Shown in pieces: positions 37,833-49,465 of a DNA stretch of 64,000 nucleotides; position 1 is the first letter of the stretch, and each line of letters begins with the position of its first letter. Source of the stretch: Phylloscopus collybita (Eukaryota > Chordata > Aves > Passeriformes > Phylloscopidae); NCBI GenBank assembly GCA_027886175.1, contig JAJNNQ010000009.1, forward strand, positions 9,778,501 through 9,842,500, in the 5' to 3' direction. The notes below the pieces were generated by a model, which was not told where the DNA came from, did no database searches, and worked only from the letters and a program-made list of their open reading frames with translations. The position numbers were made by a program, and so were the translations under genes.

Positions 37833-40800
37833 CAAAGCAGTTCAGTATGTGTAGCATATGGGAAACGCTTTCTGGCTGCTGCACAAAGTGCCAAATGCCC
37901 AGGAGCTTTTTCATGGTGTGCATTGGATTCATACTGGAGACCTTCAAGGTGCTGAGGACAATTCACCGTTTCACTCATCATTATTAAGGATTGGGGCATA
38001 TTTGGTACATACCCACAGCAAATCTTCTGCTTTAGTTTTCTCTGAAAGCAATTTAGGTCATTCAAACTGCAACTGCTCCGTGATGCAAAGAAATGCACAC
38101 TAAGTGTTGACAACTGGGAGATCTGCTTCAAAAATACTCTTCTGCTTCAAACTGGGCTGACAGTGAATCCATCTAGCTCTTCCTTCCACCCAGACTGTCA
38201 GGCTGGTCCTGCCATGGCAGGATGTCATGGCACAGGAAGAAGGGAAGGAACACTGCTTCATGTACAACACCACCCAGAGGCTTAAATCCTGATTTCAACC
38301 ACTGTGAGATGGGAGCCCTTCACATTGAGGCTGCATGTTTCTGTTTTGGAACAGGTAACATTCATTGTGACATTTCCTGAACTGTCTCTCTTGGAAGTCA
38401 TTCATAATATCTGTGTGTGTAATCAACACATTTGCACAGCTCCACAGGAGCAAGGAGATACTAATCTAAAAAAAAAAAAAAAATTCCTCTTTTCATATAT
38501 ATAGGTAGATGAGGGGATACACAGAAGCAATAAGACAATATTGATCTGCACAAAAAGCAGCATGCTGCAGGGTGGAAACCAACAACACGAAATATGGGCT
38601 GCACTTACAATAAGGTTCCACTTGCAAATATTTTTTAAAGGTTAAATGAGCATAATGTTATAAAGATGGTATAGATTTCTATATATAAGATTTACTTACT
38701 AAGGCTGACAATATCATTAGAAGATTTAATCTCTAGTTAAAGGCAATGATTGTAAACAAACTACTCGATTGTAATTGCTGATTTTCCTTTTACCCAACAA
38801 TCTATGAAGTCTTTTATTAACCCTCTGTATGATCCTGACTACAACTTATGATCACAACATGGATTTCTGTGGTTTTTTGCATCCTATCCACTTGACAATT
38901 TCCCAAGGCTAAAAAAAAACATTTTAGACAGTGCTTATAAGCAGGTGTTATCAATACACTATGTTATGCTGTTGGAAGAAAACCAAAGTTTATTGCAGTT
39001 CGCCTCTATATTAAGCACTTTGCCACTTGGGAGGACAACATTGCTTACAGAAAAAATGTTTCAAAGCAGTTTATAATTAGTTCCTTCTTTCTGCTATTAC
39101 AGTTTACTGGCACTCTTTTCCTTTCTCTATGTTCCCTTTGTGACAGATGGAGTGAGTAACAGTGAATAAAATGATACAATTAAATTAAATGCAGCAAGCT
39201 CCAGCAAGCACAGTTCCTGATCCTGCAAGATGCCAAGTACTCTCAAGTCAAGATAAGGTACTTAGAGCTCCACTCTGATGAAACAAGCATAAAAGACTAA
39301 GTATGAAACTCATTAATATGGAACAGGCACCAGAGAAGGGCATCTCTTCCCTTACCTACAGGACTACTCCTACATCACTTAAATGGTTAATTACCCAGGT
39401 CATCACTGCAATATCAATTTCCATTTTTTACTCCCACAGTCCTATGAAAATCAATGACTATACCATTGATGCATATTGGTTTTCATGCACTTTGATGCTC
39501 CCTCTTCCCAAACTGCTGAAGCCAAAAATTGATATTACAGTATGTTCTTTATAGGATGCCTAATAATAAAATATGTTTTTAATGAGCACAGTCATACCCC
39601 ATTGTTTTATTTATTTTTTCATAAAGCCAAGTAATGATAAGGGAGTGACTGAGGATAACTCCATGGGCCACATTCAAAGCAATGCCTGTTTTTTATGGCA
39701 TTTACAAGAATGGCTGTTCACTTTTACACCACCATTCATATGTGGATTTCAAAGCCTTTGACAGACACCAATAATACCTCCCAGTTAATCAAACAATTAA
39801 AGGGAGACACAGGAATCACAAACAATGGAGTGGAACACAGCAGCTGGTTAGCAGCACAGAGCTACGCTTTTCAATATCAAAGCTTAGAACAGTACTCACG
39901 TCTAACTGTCTAACTTGGAATCAATTTAAAAGTCCCCAAACCCATAAAAATTCTTCATTCTTGTGACAAGTTCCACTGAAATTAATTAGACCACTTGCAA
40001 AAAACAGGAGTGTTATCCTTTAGACTGTGAGTAAGGCTAATATCCATTCTCAAATCAAATTTTTATCCATGCAAATTTCACTCAGCTGGAAAGACAGGAT
40101 TCTAGGTACCAGAATTATAAGCCTAAGGAAAAAAAAATTTACTCAGCCTTCTCTATGTTTCAAGTCAATCCATTAGCCCTACATAATTTAAAGAAAACAA
40201 CTAAATCCTTAAAAATACAGAAACTTTAAAGACTTACCTAAAAATCATCAGACCAAAGAAAATGTATTCAGGAATCAGAATTCTTCATACTGCAGTAAAA
40301 TGAACCCATGACTCCAGCACACTGTTTGAGAGCAGTATAGTTCCAACAGTTTTTTCTGGCTATTTTATCATGTTAATCTCCCTCTCTTTCTCACATAAAA
40401 ATATATTAGTAAGAGCAGTAAAACTGAATTTTACAGTATTATGTGCATAGATACTTCCTTTTCAGCAAACAAAACAATAAAGCCTATTATCACAGATGTG
40501 TTTCAACAAAAAATTAATGATAGATTATGCTTTAGAATGGTCTCTCTTTACTTAGCTATTTGTCAGGTATCACGAAGCACAAGTTGCAATAATCTACAAT
40601 AAAATGAACCATCCAAAGAAAGCCTTAATCTCATAGGACTGTTGTATTTGATATAGACATCAGGTTACTGCTAGCCATCTATTAATCTATTTTGTGTGCA
40701 GGATTACACTGTAAATCAGTTTTCCCAGGATTATCACAGATCAAGAATTTTCTGTCAGAAATTTTTCTATTGGAAGAGACCTTTCCTCACCTACATATTT

Positions 40801-43082
40801 AGTCAAGATACTCAAATTCTAGCCTATTAACTTCAGAAGGATTTCAGTTCCTCTTCTGAAGCTCCACTCTGATATGACCATTTCACAAGCAGTGTTACTA
40901 CAGACAGGAGTGTGGCTGCACATAAAGGCAGAAGCTGCATTGTGCAGTGTCTCTTCATAGACTTCAGGCATTGTTGCTGGCCCTCTTCCCCTGCACACAC
41001 TTTAATCCAGTTTCCAAACCACAGAGCTGAGAACAGCAATGTTTGCACCAGGCATGTGCTACCCGGGTGAGCTCTAAAGCTCGAGCTGAGACTTACAAAA
41101 TCATATGATTAATTTTCACACAACAGTCCATTAAAAGTTCACCCTAAATACCGAGTCTCTGTTGCACGTGACAGGGCCCACGTACGCAGATAGGTACAGT
41201 GAGACACTAGAATCCAAGGACTTGCTGGAGGCCATAAAGATAACAAAGCTGAAAAAAACCGTTATCTCCTGTCATCAAATTCCATGATTTTCTGCAAGAC
41301 CATTACCTTTCTAGTTGTATATAATAACAGATCTCTTATAGAGATTTCACAAGGAATATTGAGACAAGCAGGGACAGTAACAAAATAAATTTAAAGCTTT
41401 CTGAGTTTCAACATACCTGTTGTATGTTCATAGGAGTTCTATCAGAGCAAAATTGAGCAAAAGATAAGTTAATATAAACCTGAAAATAGTATTTTTTTAG
41501 AAATACCATCTCCAGAGTAATTTAAATCATACCCTTATACTCTCAGTAGGTAAGAATCCTTGTTGTTGTTTTAATGAGAAGGGTAAACTCTGAAAAATAA
41601 CTGCTGGGAACTAATATTTTTAAGTTTCAGCCCATCCTGAGCTGTCTCAAATGTAGCCTTTCAGTTTGGGAAAGGTAAAGAAATCAGCAAACACAGTTCA
41701 CACTTCCCTTACCCAATGGTCAGAAATTGCTGTGGCAGATACTGTGTGTAGGACCGAAAAGAGGCTCTTCAGGCATTTAACGCTGCTGAAGCATCACATT
41801 ATGTCCTGATGGTACCCACAGCTGCACAGACCAGGAGAAGGCAGTAACAGTGCTCTTCCACGAGTGAGCTCATCTGCCCCTGCCCATGAAGTGGGCATTA
41901 TGGTTGCTCTGCTGTAGCCTCGTGGGTGGCAGCACAACTGGAACTGTTCACTGGTTTCTGAACTCTTCGTTTCAACAGTTGTTCCAGCTGCCTTTGTAAG
42001 AAGCTGCAGGGAAAGGCATGATCAGCCATTTCCTTGTTTTGGTAAAGGAAACAAAAAGGAAGCTGCAGTACTTTGCCAGAAACACTTTTAGTGGCATCAA
42101 AGTTGGCTACAAAAGAATCTCAACAGACTATGGCAGCAGTCCACATCAGTTATTTTTCTTAATTATGGCTCATAAATCCTGTAAGCACCTTACATCAACA
42201 TTAATTGGAAGTCAAGGGTTCACAATACCCTCCAGGAATTAACACTACAGAAGCCACAGAAAGTCTTCCACCAAGCAACATAAGGATTTAAGTCTCAAAT
42301 AAAGTCCTGTGGTTTTATTTTTATTTTGGGAGGAGGGAAGGGAAGGGAGCCAAGCAGAGTCTTACGAGCAAATACAGATTCTTTTCCCCTGTCCTGCCCC
42401 ATTAACTGTAACAAGGCTCTCCAGCCTCTCTCCTCCACATTACTCTAATTCAATCCCAGTTTCCAGTCACCATTGCTAGCACTTCCATTTATAATACAAC
42501 TTAATTTAAGTCTCTCTCTGGGAGCATTACAACACTGAGGACTTTCATTTTCTCTTAGTGTTAAACAACCAAGCAGTCAGACCGAAATTCCAGCTACAAC
42601 ATTTTGCATTTTTACAGTATTGTTCACTTTCGGATGCTGTTTTACTTAGAGGCTTACCAAATATGAGGCCCTGGCGTGCTGTATGCTAAACAGCTTGTTA
42701 AAATTCACTTCCTGAGCCAAAAGATTTGCAGTCTAAATAGGGAAAGAATGGCAGAGGAAAACAAACCAGTGACTTTTATACATTATCAAGGCAGCAGTAT
42801 AGTCAAGTCCAGAAGCCAGCTCAGACTGGTTTGGGACTATGCTCAGACATGGGACCATGCTGTTATTCAGGCACTACCTGAGCTCTGTGACACCTCAGGA
42901 TAGATACACCTATGGAAGTCAGGAGGAGAGATAACTCAGGGATCTAACCTAAGATCTAAAACATCTTCTGTGAAAGTGCACAGATTAACTTCCAAACCTC
43001 ACATTTCTTTCCCATCTCCATTTTACACTTCTCCTACATTTCAGAAGGATGTCATGCCCAGAGGTAAAGACTTGTTATAGAA
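37833..43082. other. Intergenic DNA, no gene recognised
   Basis: AT-rich with A-runs near 38,468 and 40,130. Frames up to 83 codons occur without support. Confidence 0.55.
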
Positions 43083-44620
43083 TGGGATAATTATGGAATA
43101 GTCAGTTTGAAAAACACCTCTTAAGGTCAACCTTTTCCTCAAACCATGATGAATTTCAAAATGAAACTGTGTTGTCAAGGACTTAACAAATTACAGTGTC
43201 TGCAAGGATGGAGACTCCACAACCTCTCCGCATAATCTGTTCCAGTACTTAAATACCCTCCCCTCCCTGTAAAATAAAACTACATCATATCTAAGAAATT
43301 TCACTAATGCCTTTGAATTCCTATGCAGAAACTTGTATCCATTACATTTGGCCCTTCTTCTGTGCATTTGTAATTCCATTCTCTCTCTATCTCTAGGAGA
43401 CGTAGTGGCAGACTGCAGTTAGATCCTCCCTTACCCTTAATTTGTCCAGCATAAACAACCACAATGTTTTTAACTTTTCCTTGCACTGCCTCAATTTTCC
43501 TATGCTGCAGTTCTCTAATCATCCCTGCTGTACTGCTCCAGTTTATTTCTTTCTCTTGCACAGCAAGTCTAAATTGAACATAGTTCTCTATGTGGGGTCT
43601 TACAAGTAATGAGCAGAGGGGAAAACCACTTGACCTACTGGCTACAGACTTGACAAGGCTGCCCAGTACACAACTGGCTTTCATTGCTCTGAGCATATTC
43701 CTGCTGACTCAGGATCACCTTGCTGCCCACCTCCTGCCACTGGGACTCCCCAGGTCTCTCTGCAGCATCACTTTCTAGACAGTTGGCCCACAGCCTGCAC
43801 TAATTTGTCTTGGCAGGATACTGCCTTTGCATTGTGAACATTATGAGGGCTCTACCAGCCCATTCCCCCCATTTGTTGAGGTCCCTTAGTATGGAAGCTC
43901 TGCCTCAGTCTAGCCTATCAACTGCTCTCCTTTCACACACACACTCTTGCATTATTGATGAACTTGCTGAGGGTGCATGTTGCCCCTTTAGGCTGACGTA
44001 TTGCAAGGGCTGCCCTGGGGAAGGGATTGAATCACCGTCCCCAGGGGTATTTAAAGACATGAAGAAGTGGTGCATAGGAACATGGGTTAGTGGTGGACTT
44101 GGCAGTGTTGGTTTAACTATGGGATATGATGATCTTAAAAGTCTTTCCCAAACTAAATGATCTATAATTCTATAAACATATGAAGATATTGAAGGGTATC
44201 AGCCCCAATACTGATTGCTGAGGAAGATCACTTGTAGTTACCTGCCAGTTTTATTCCAAACTGTACAGGAGTCTCTTTGAGCAAACAGTCCAGTTTTTCA
44301 AAACTACCCAATTCATGTCTCACCAACTTAGCTACAAAGATGGTGTAGGAGATCACGTCAAAAGCCTTGTCAAGGTAAATAACATTCACGGCTATTTTTT
44401 TACAACAGAGCATTAATTTCATTCTAGAAAGCAATGAATTGGTCAGGCATCATTAGTCCTGGTAAATCAGGGCTGTTCTCAGTTATCTTCTTGCTCTTCA
44501 AATAGCTGGGAAGTAGCTTTCAACATTACTTCTTCCATGATCTCTTCAAGGACTGAGAGTTGCCACCAAGCCTGCAGTTCACAAGTTCCCATGCTTGCAT
44601 TTTTTTAGGACCTCATTAAT
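43083..44620 (-). mobile_element. Old CR1 LINE copy, about 1.5 kb, interrupted by a nested CR1
   Basis: This is the longest CR1 copy in the window. From the 3' end it runs through GACTCCACAACCTCTCCGCA, the GGCAGACTGCAG and GCACTGCCTC blocks, CCAGGTCTCTCTGCAGCATC, GAACTTGCTGAGGGTGCATG, and after the insertion GATCACGTCAAAAGCCTTGT and ATCTCTTCAAGGACTGAGAG. These last blocks correspond to the C-terminal part of the CR1 reverse-transcriptase frame. Many substitutions and small gaps show it is old and dead. The antisense frames at 43,304-43,696 and 44,228-44,434 are remnants of it. Confidence 0.85.
44005..44175 (+). mobile_element. Younger CR1 LINE fragment nested in the 43-44.6 kb CR1
   Basis: Plus-strand CR1 3' end: GGGCTGCCCTGGGGAAGGGA, GAATCACCGTCCCCAGGGG, GGATATGATGATCTTAAAAG, then TTTCCCAAACTAAATGATC and ATAATTCTATAA. 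On each side the minus-strand CR1 continues: the left flank ends at the GAGGGTGCATGTTGCCCC block and the right flank resumes at GAAGATATTGAAGGGTATCA. The insertion is therefore younger than its host. Confidence 0.85.
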
Positions 44621-45421
44621 TTAATAAACCTGTGGAACTATTGATTGGATGCCAAATAGAAGCAATTAGAATGAAAAACAGCCCAGCAGAACATGAAACT
44701 GAAAAATCCTTACAATGTTTCCTGTGCCTGATGCAGCAGCAGAGGAAGGAAGAATATACTGAGCTGACACCTGCTGTGTGGATTTTCCACATGGAATGCT
44801 ATTTGAAGCCAAAGTACACAATTACCAAAACAGAGCTATTAACTGCCAGATCTTTTCCATGGTGTCAAATAGGACACTATAACCAAGCATTTATCTGACT
44901 AGAACAGAAAAGATATTTCTGCTTATTCAACTTCTCTTGTACACTTAAAGATGCTTCTCTAAAATCTCTCTCATGTTCATAAAGAAAGTCAGGAAATATA
45001 TTTAAAATTGCAGAAAGCAAACTGGATTCTCATCTCAGAGGATGATTTTTTTTCTTTCATAAATCCAGCTCCTATTAAACAACAGAGTACCTCTTACTGC
45101 TTTTCAGTATGTGTTAGACTAAGCCATTGCACTGAGTACATGACTAATATGAAGGAAGAGTACAGACCAGCATATATTCAATCTGAAGTTGTTCTGACAG
45201 AGCCAGAAAAAACAACTTTCCTCTAGAAAACAACTTGGAATTCAAAGTTAACTATTTGACAATCAAAACCATCTGTATTACGTGGCAGACACTTAAGCAC
45301 TGTTTAAAGACAGAAATAACTGGAAAACACTATAGTTTTCATCTCAATAAGTTAAAGATGTTTATTTTAGAATAAATACAACTAAAGTGAAATATTTTCT
45401 GGGAAATCTGAAGTACATGTG
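44621..45421. other. Intergenic DNA, no gene recognised
   Basis: About 800 bp of AT-rich sequence between a CR1 copy and an LTR. Frames at 44,632-44,898 and 45,008-45,226 are unsupported. Confidence 0.5.
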
Positions 45422-46145
45422 TGTCTCGGTTTGGAAAGACAGGTTTCAGCCAGGGAAACTGGGGTTCCCCTAGAATGGAGAATGTAAACTCCTCACACCC
45501 CAAATTATAAATTTGCAATCAAGGGCTCTCAGGCAAAGATTTTGGGGATAGGAATAACAGTTCTTTACTAGGAATATTAACAATACAAATGTAATAGGAA
45601 ACAAAACCATCCAACCAAACAAGCAAACAAACAAATAAACAACAATTTTGGAAAACCCTGACAGAGTCAGAGCTACAACCTGACACCCTGTGAGTCAGGG
45701 TGTTGAAAGCAGTCCAAAAGTGAGTCCTTCTGAAGTGGCAGACGTGATTCTGTTGAAGTAGAGATGATCCTGTAGAAAAACGGGTCCAAGGGTGATGAGG
45801 AGGGGTCTGGTGATGGTGAGGACGGGGTCCAGTCTTCCTCCCAGGAAATCGGGTGAAAAGCTAGCAGCTCTCGTGTCTGTGAGTCTCCGTTTATCCAGAC
45901 AGCAAAACTGCCTGTCCCCCCACTGCCAGGGGGGTGTGATGTATCTCACAAGAGGATGATGGAAATGCAGATGCTCTGCTCTAGGGGGGGAAGGCACAGA
46001 CTGGGAAGGTGCTAATGGCTCATTAGATAAGGCGTCAGGCCTCTCCCCCCTTGAGTTACCAGAGATAAAGAAAAGCCTCTCCCCAACTGCTTTTTTTAAC
46101 AGATGAAAATAGAATATACAAACCCTGTCTCCACAACCCAGGACA
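45422..46145 (-). mobile_element. Solo LTR of the same ERV family, copy 3 of 4
   Basis: 724 bp from TGTCTCGGTTTGG at 45,422 to CCAGGACA at 46,145, flanked by a perfect 5-bp target-site duplication ATGTG (45,417-45,421 and 46,146-46,150). Internal sequence is colinear with the other copies but more divergent. It has a short duplication around GGGTGATGAGGAGGGGTC at 45,790-45,830 and a deletion of the GGTTTTAACAGTTGGCCC block. No internal proviral sequence is present. Confidence 0.93.
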
Positions 46146-48020
46146 ATGTGAAACCCTCTTTCAGACCCAAACTACACTTAAGAGCTGCAAGTGTGTCTGC
46201 CTCTCCACACAACACTTTTATCTCAGAATTCATACAGCATTTGACACCTTTAGTTTCTTTGCTACAGATCTTTATTAGGCATTTCAGTCACCTTTAGTTT
46301 ATGAACCACTTTTTCTCTTAGACCCTTTGCAGGGCTATCAATACTGAAGAATCAAAAAACCAGAAATGGATGGCCAGAGAGTGACTGTTCCTTTCACAGG
46401 TTAATTCACATTAGTCTAATCTAGATAACAAAACAAAACAAAACAAAACAAAACAACAAAAACAACAAAAAAAACAAAAAAAAAAAAAAAAAAAAAAAAA
46501 ACAAAAAAAAAAAAAAAAAACCAACCCAATAACATGTAGAAAAGGGAGTCACAATTTAGTACAGAGTATGACATTTAAAATAACATGGGTCACCCAGGAA
46601 CCAAATACTATTGACTTTCCATGGCATTTATTCTTTTCAATGCCCAAGTTGATTTAAACAGTGTAATGTAGTACCCTTTCTTCCCCACAAATTTCTTTGA
46701 CTTGAATGGGATTAATGAATACTATATTGAAGTATTATGAATTAATATTATGGCATTCTTGTGCTACATCTAATCTGGTTAACACCTGTGTAGTTTACAT
46801 CACCTTCTTTGAGTTTTTGAGAGTTTACATGTATATTTTTATGGTACAAAACCGAAAACTAGATTTCTAGCAGCTGTCTGGAGCAGTTACTGCCCTAGCA
46901 TTGCCTTAGGCAGTGTCACTGCCCTAGAGCTGCATGTTGCCATTGCTTGGCTGGAATTACTCTTTTTGCATTAGAGCCAAAAAGTGAGAATATGTGAGTC
47001 CTCATTTCCTCAGGACAAGGTCAAAGTTTACCTTAAACCACAACTGTCTTGGCTGGGGCTACAGTGTCTGATTTTGCATCACAGTGCACACTTAGCGATC
47101 TGATGCTCTGCATGAGCCATGCCAACCCCCAGCTGAAGAGTGTCCCTTCACCCACCTTCTGGATAGCAGGCCTACCCACACTACTACTGTGCAGCATCTG
47201 CACAGGCTCAGCACAGATTCAAACAGGAGTTCAACTGTGCCCTTTTAGCTGAAACCAAAATTGCAGGTTTTGGTAGAAAATTTTATGCTACAATTAAAAA
47301 AAAAAAAAAAAAGTGAGTACAGCAGTTCTTATGCAGAAGCTAACATTTCAAAAAGTAGAATGATAATTACTTGCAAACACTGCCTTAAAAGCAAACAAAA
47401 TTATGTCTGCTATAGAAAAGCAGGCTGTATACATACCATATACCATTACAATTTTTACATGTTAGTTATCATATAGCTGGCACAAGTCCCTTTCCCTACT
47501 GTGAAAAGATCCCAAAGCCCTGTAGATCATAGCTATGCATCACTTTCAGCTATTTAAAATAAGGCAGAAGTGTTCAGTGCTATTAACTCACAGCAAAAGT
47601 GCTTTTCATTCCCATTACACTGGTGTTGGCAACCTGCATCACAAACCATGCTGCAAAGAAAATAGCAGAACAAAATGAGCACATCTGTAATACTGGAAGT
47701 TGTTCTTCTACTTCAAAATAAGACCTGAAGTATCACTGAACAAGTGAAATGGAAGTTCAGGTGATGGTTCACATTAATGGTTGCAGGAAGAATGTCTCAG
47801 TTATCAGTTATTTACAGAGGCTTGTTCCTATCCTTTGCTACAGGCTGCTGCCCCAAAACTTTGCCAGTAGAAGAAACAAGCAAATGTTCCTCCTTTACTT
47901 CAATGAAAAGCTGGATGTTTCAGCTGACTTTTCCAGGAGATGCTTTGAGAGTACTTGCACAATGCAGAGCACTGGACACAGTGCTACCATTACCAAGGGC
48001 TGTGGGGATGACTTTAATTA
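46146..48020. other. Intergenic DNA, no gene recognised
   Basis: Contains the CAAAA/A-rich tract at 46,427-46,520 and a further A-run near 47,297. The part from 46,860 to 47,250 is less AT-rich, but I recognise no gene or repeat in it. Confidence 0.5.
46427..46520. repeat. (CAAAA)n and poly(A) low-complexity tract
   Basis: Several CAAAA units decay into CAACAAAA and then into nearly pure A over about 90 bp. Confidence 0.9.
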
Positions 48021-48560
48021 ATAGAATCACAGAATAAGCTGAGTTGGAAGGGACTTACAGAGACTATCGAGTCCAGCTCCTGGCCCCACACAGACCATCC
48101 CCAGGAGTCACACCATGTGCCTGAAAGCATTGTCCAAATGCTTCTTGAGCTCTGTCAGGTTGGTGTTGTGACCCCTTCCCTAGGGAGCCTGTGCCAGTGC
48201 CCAAACACTCTCTGGGGGAAAAGCCTTTTCTGGATATCCAACCTAAACCTCCCCGACACAACTTCATGCCATTTCCTTGAGTTCTGTCACTGGTCACAAA
48301 GGTGAAGAGATTGGTACCTGTCCCTCTGCTTCCCCTCATGAGGAAGTTGCAGACTGCAGTGAGGTGTCCCCTCAGTCTCCTCCAAGCTGAACAGACCAAG
48401 TGCCCTCAGCCACTCCTCACACGGCTTCCCCCCAAGGCCCTTCACCATCCTTTTGCTCACACCACCCTCTTTTGCTCACTATCTAATGGCTCAATGCCTT
48501 TTTTTATATGGTGCTGCCCAAAACTGCAGCTTGGCCCAAATTACCACGCCCAGCTAGCCA
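48021..48560 (-). mobile_element. CR1 LINE, 540-bp 3' fragment
   Basis: The plus strand begins ATAGAATCACAGAATAAGCT, GAGTTGGAAGGGACTTACAG and continues through TCGAGTCCAGCTCCTGGCCC, GAGCCTGTGCCAGTGCCCAA, TGAGGTGTCCCCTCAGTCTC and CAAGCTGAACAGACCAAGTG. This is the complete 3' half-kilobase of an avian CR1 in minus orientation. The left (3') boundary is sharp. The right (5') boundary is a gradual loss of similarity near 48,560. Confidence 0.95.
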
Positions 48561-48742
48561 CAGCACTACATTCTTGTCTACACTACATCTGACCTGAGAA
48601 TAAACACAGCATTTTGCCTACAAGGTTGCCAACATTTATAAATAAAAAAAATTCATTAAGGAAAGATTCCTAATTAAATATGACAACCAAAATTTTGTGG
48701 AGAAAGCAAGCCACAAAACATCTAAAAAAGAAACAAAACTTT

Positions 48743-49465
48743 TGTCTTGGTTTGGAAAGACAGGTATCTGCCAGGCAAAGCTGGAGTTTCCCTTAGAATA
48801 GAGAATGTAAATCCCTCACCCCCACCAAATTATAATTTTGCAATTAAGGGCTTTCAGGCAAAGATTTGGGAATAGGAATAATAGTTCTTTACTAGGAATA
48901 TTAATAATACAAACGTAGTAGAAAAAACACAAAACCACCCAATGAAACAAGCAATCCTGGAAAACTCTGACAGAGCCAGAGCCTGTTGGTCAGGTGTTGG
49001 AAGCAGTCCAAAATTGAGTCCTCCTGGAGTGGCAGATTGGTTCTGGTGGAGTAGAGATGATCCTGTAGAAAAAAGGGTCCAGGGATGGTGAGGAGGGGTC
49101 CAGTCTTCCTCCCAGAAATCGGGTGAAGCTGGATGCCTTTGTGTTCCTGTGTCTCAATTTTATCCAGGTAGGAATGGTTGGCTGCCCCCACTGGGTGGAG
49201 CTTCTCACAATAGGATGATGGAGTGTGGATGTGTTAGTTTGGGGAGGTGTTAATGGCCCATTAGCAGAAAAATATCCCTCTGGAGGGAGGACAGCAGTGA
49301 AAGAGATAAGAAACACTGCCCTACCTGGTTTTAATAGTTGGCCCATTATCAGAAGGCATCTGCCCCTCTCCCCCGCAGAGTTACAAGAGATAAAGAAAAA
49401 CATCTCCCCAACTGTTTTTAACAAATGAAATAGAATACTCACCCCTGGATCCACAACCGAAGACA
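48743..49465 (-). mobile_element. Solo LTR of the same ERV family, copy 4 of 4
   Basis: 723 bp from TGTCTTGGTTTGGAAAGACA at 48,743 to CCGAAGACA at 49,465, flanked by a perfect 5-bp target-site duplication ACTTT (48,738-48,742 and 49,466-49,470). A 5-bp duplication is usual for ERVL-type integrases. The terminal inverted repeat is TGTCTT...AAGACA. It is closest to the copy at 32,488. The 158-codon antisense frame at 48,990-49,466 is LTR sequence and not a gene. Confidence 0.95.

Noticed and set aside
43304..43696. 130-codon minus-strand frame
   Set aside because: It falls within the decayed CR1 copy at 43,083-44,620.
48064..48399. 111-codon minus-strand frame
   Set aside because: It lies in the non-coding 3' part of a CR1 element.
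24826..49465. A complete provirus bounded by two of the LTRs
   Set aside because: The DNA between LTRs contains CR1 copies and unique sequence without gag, pol or env, and each LTR has its own flanking words.
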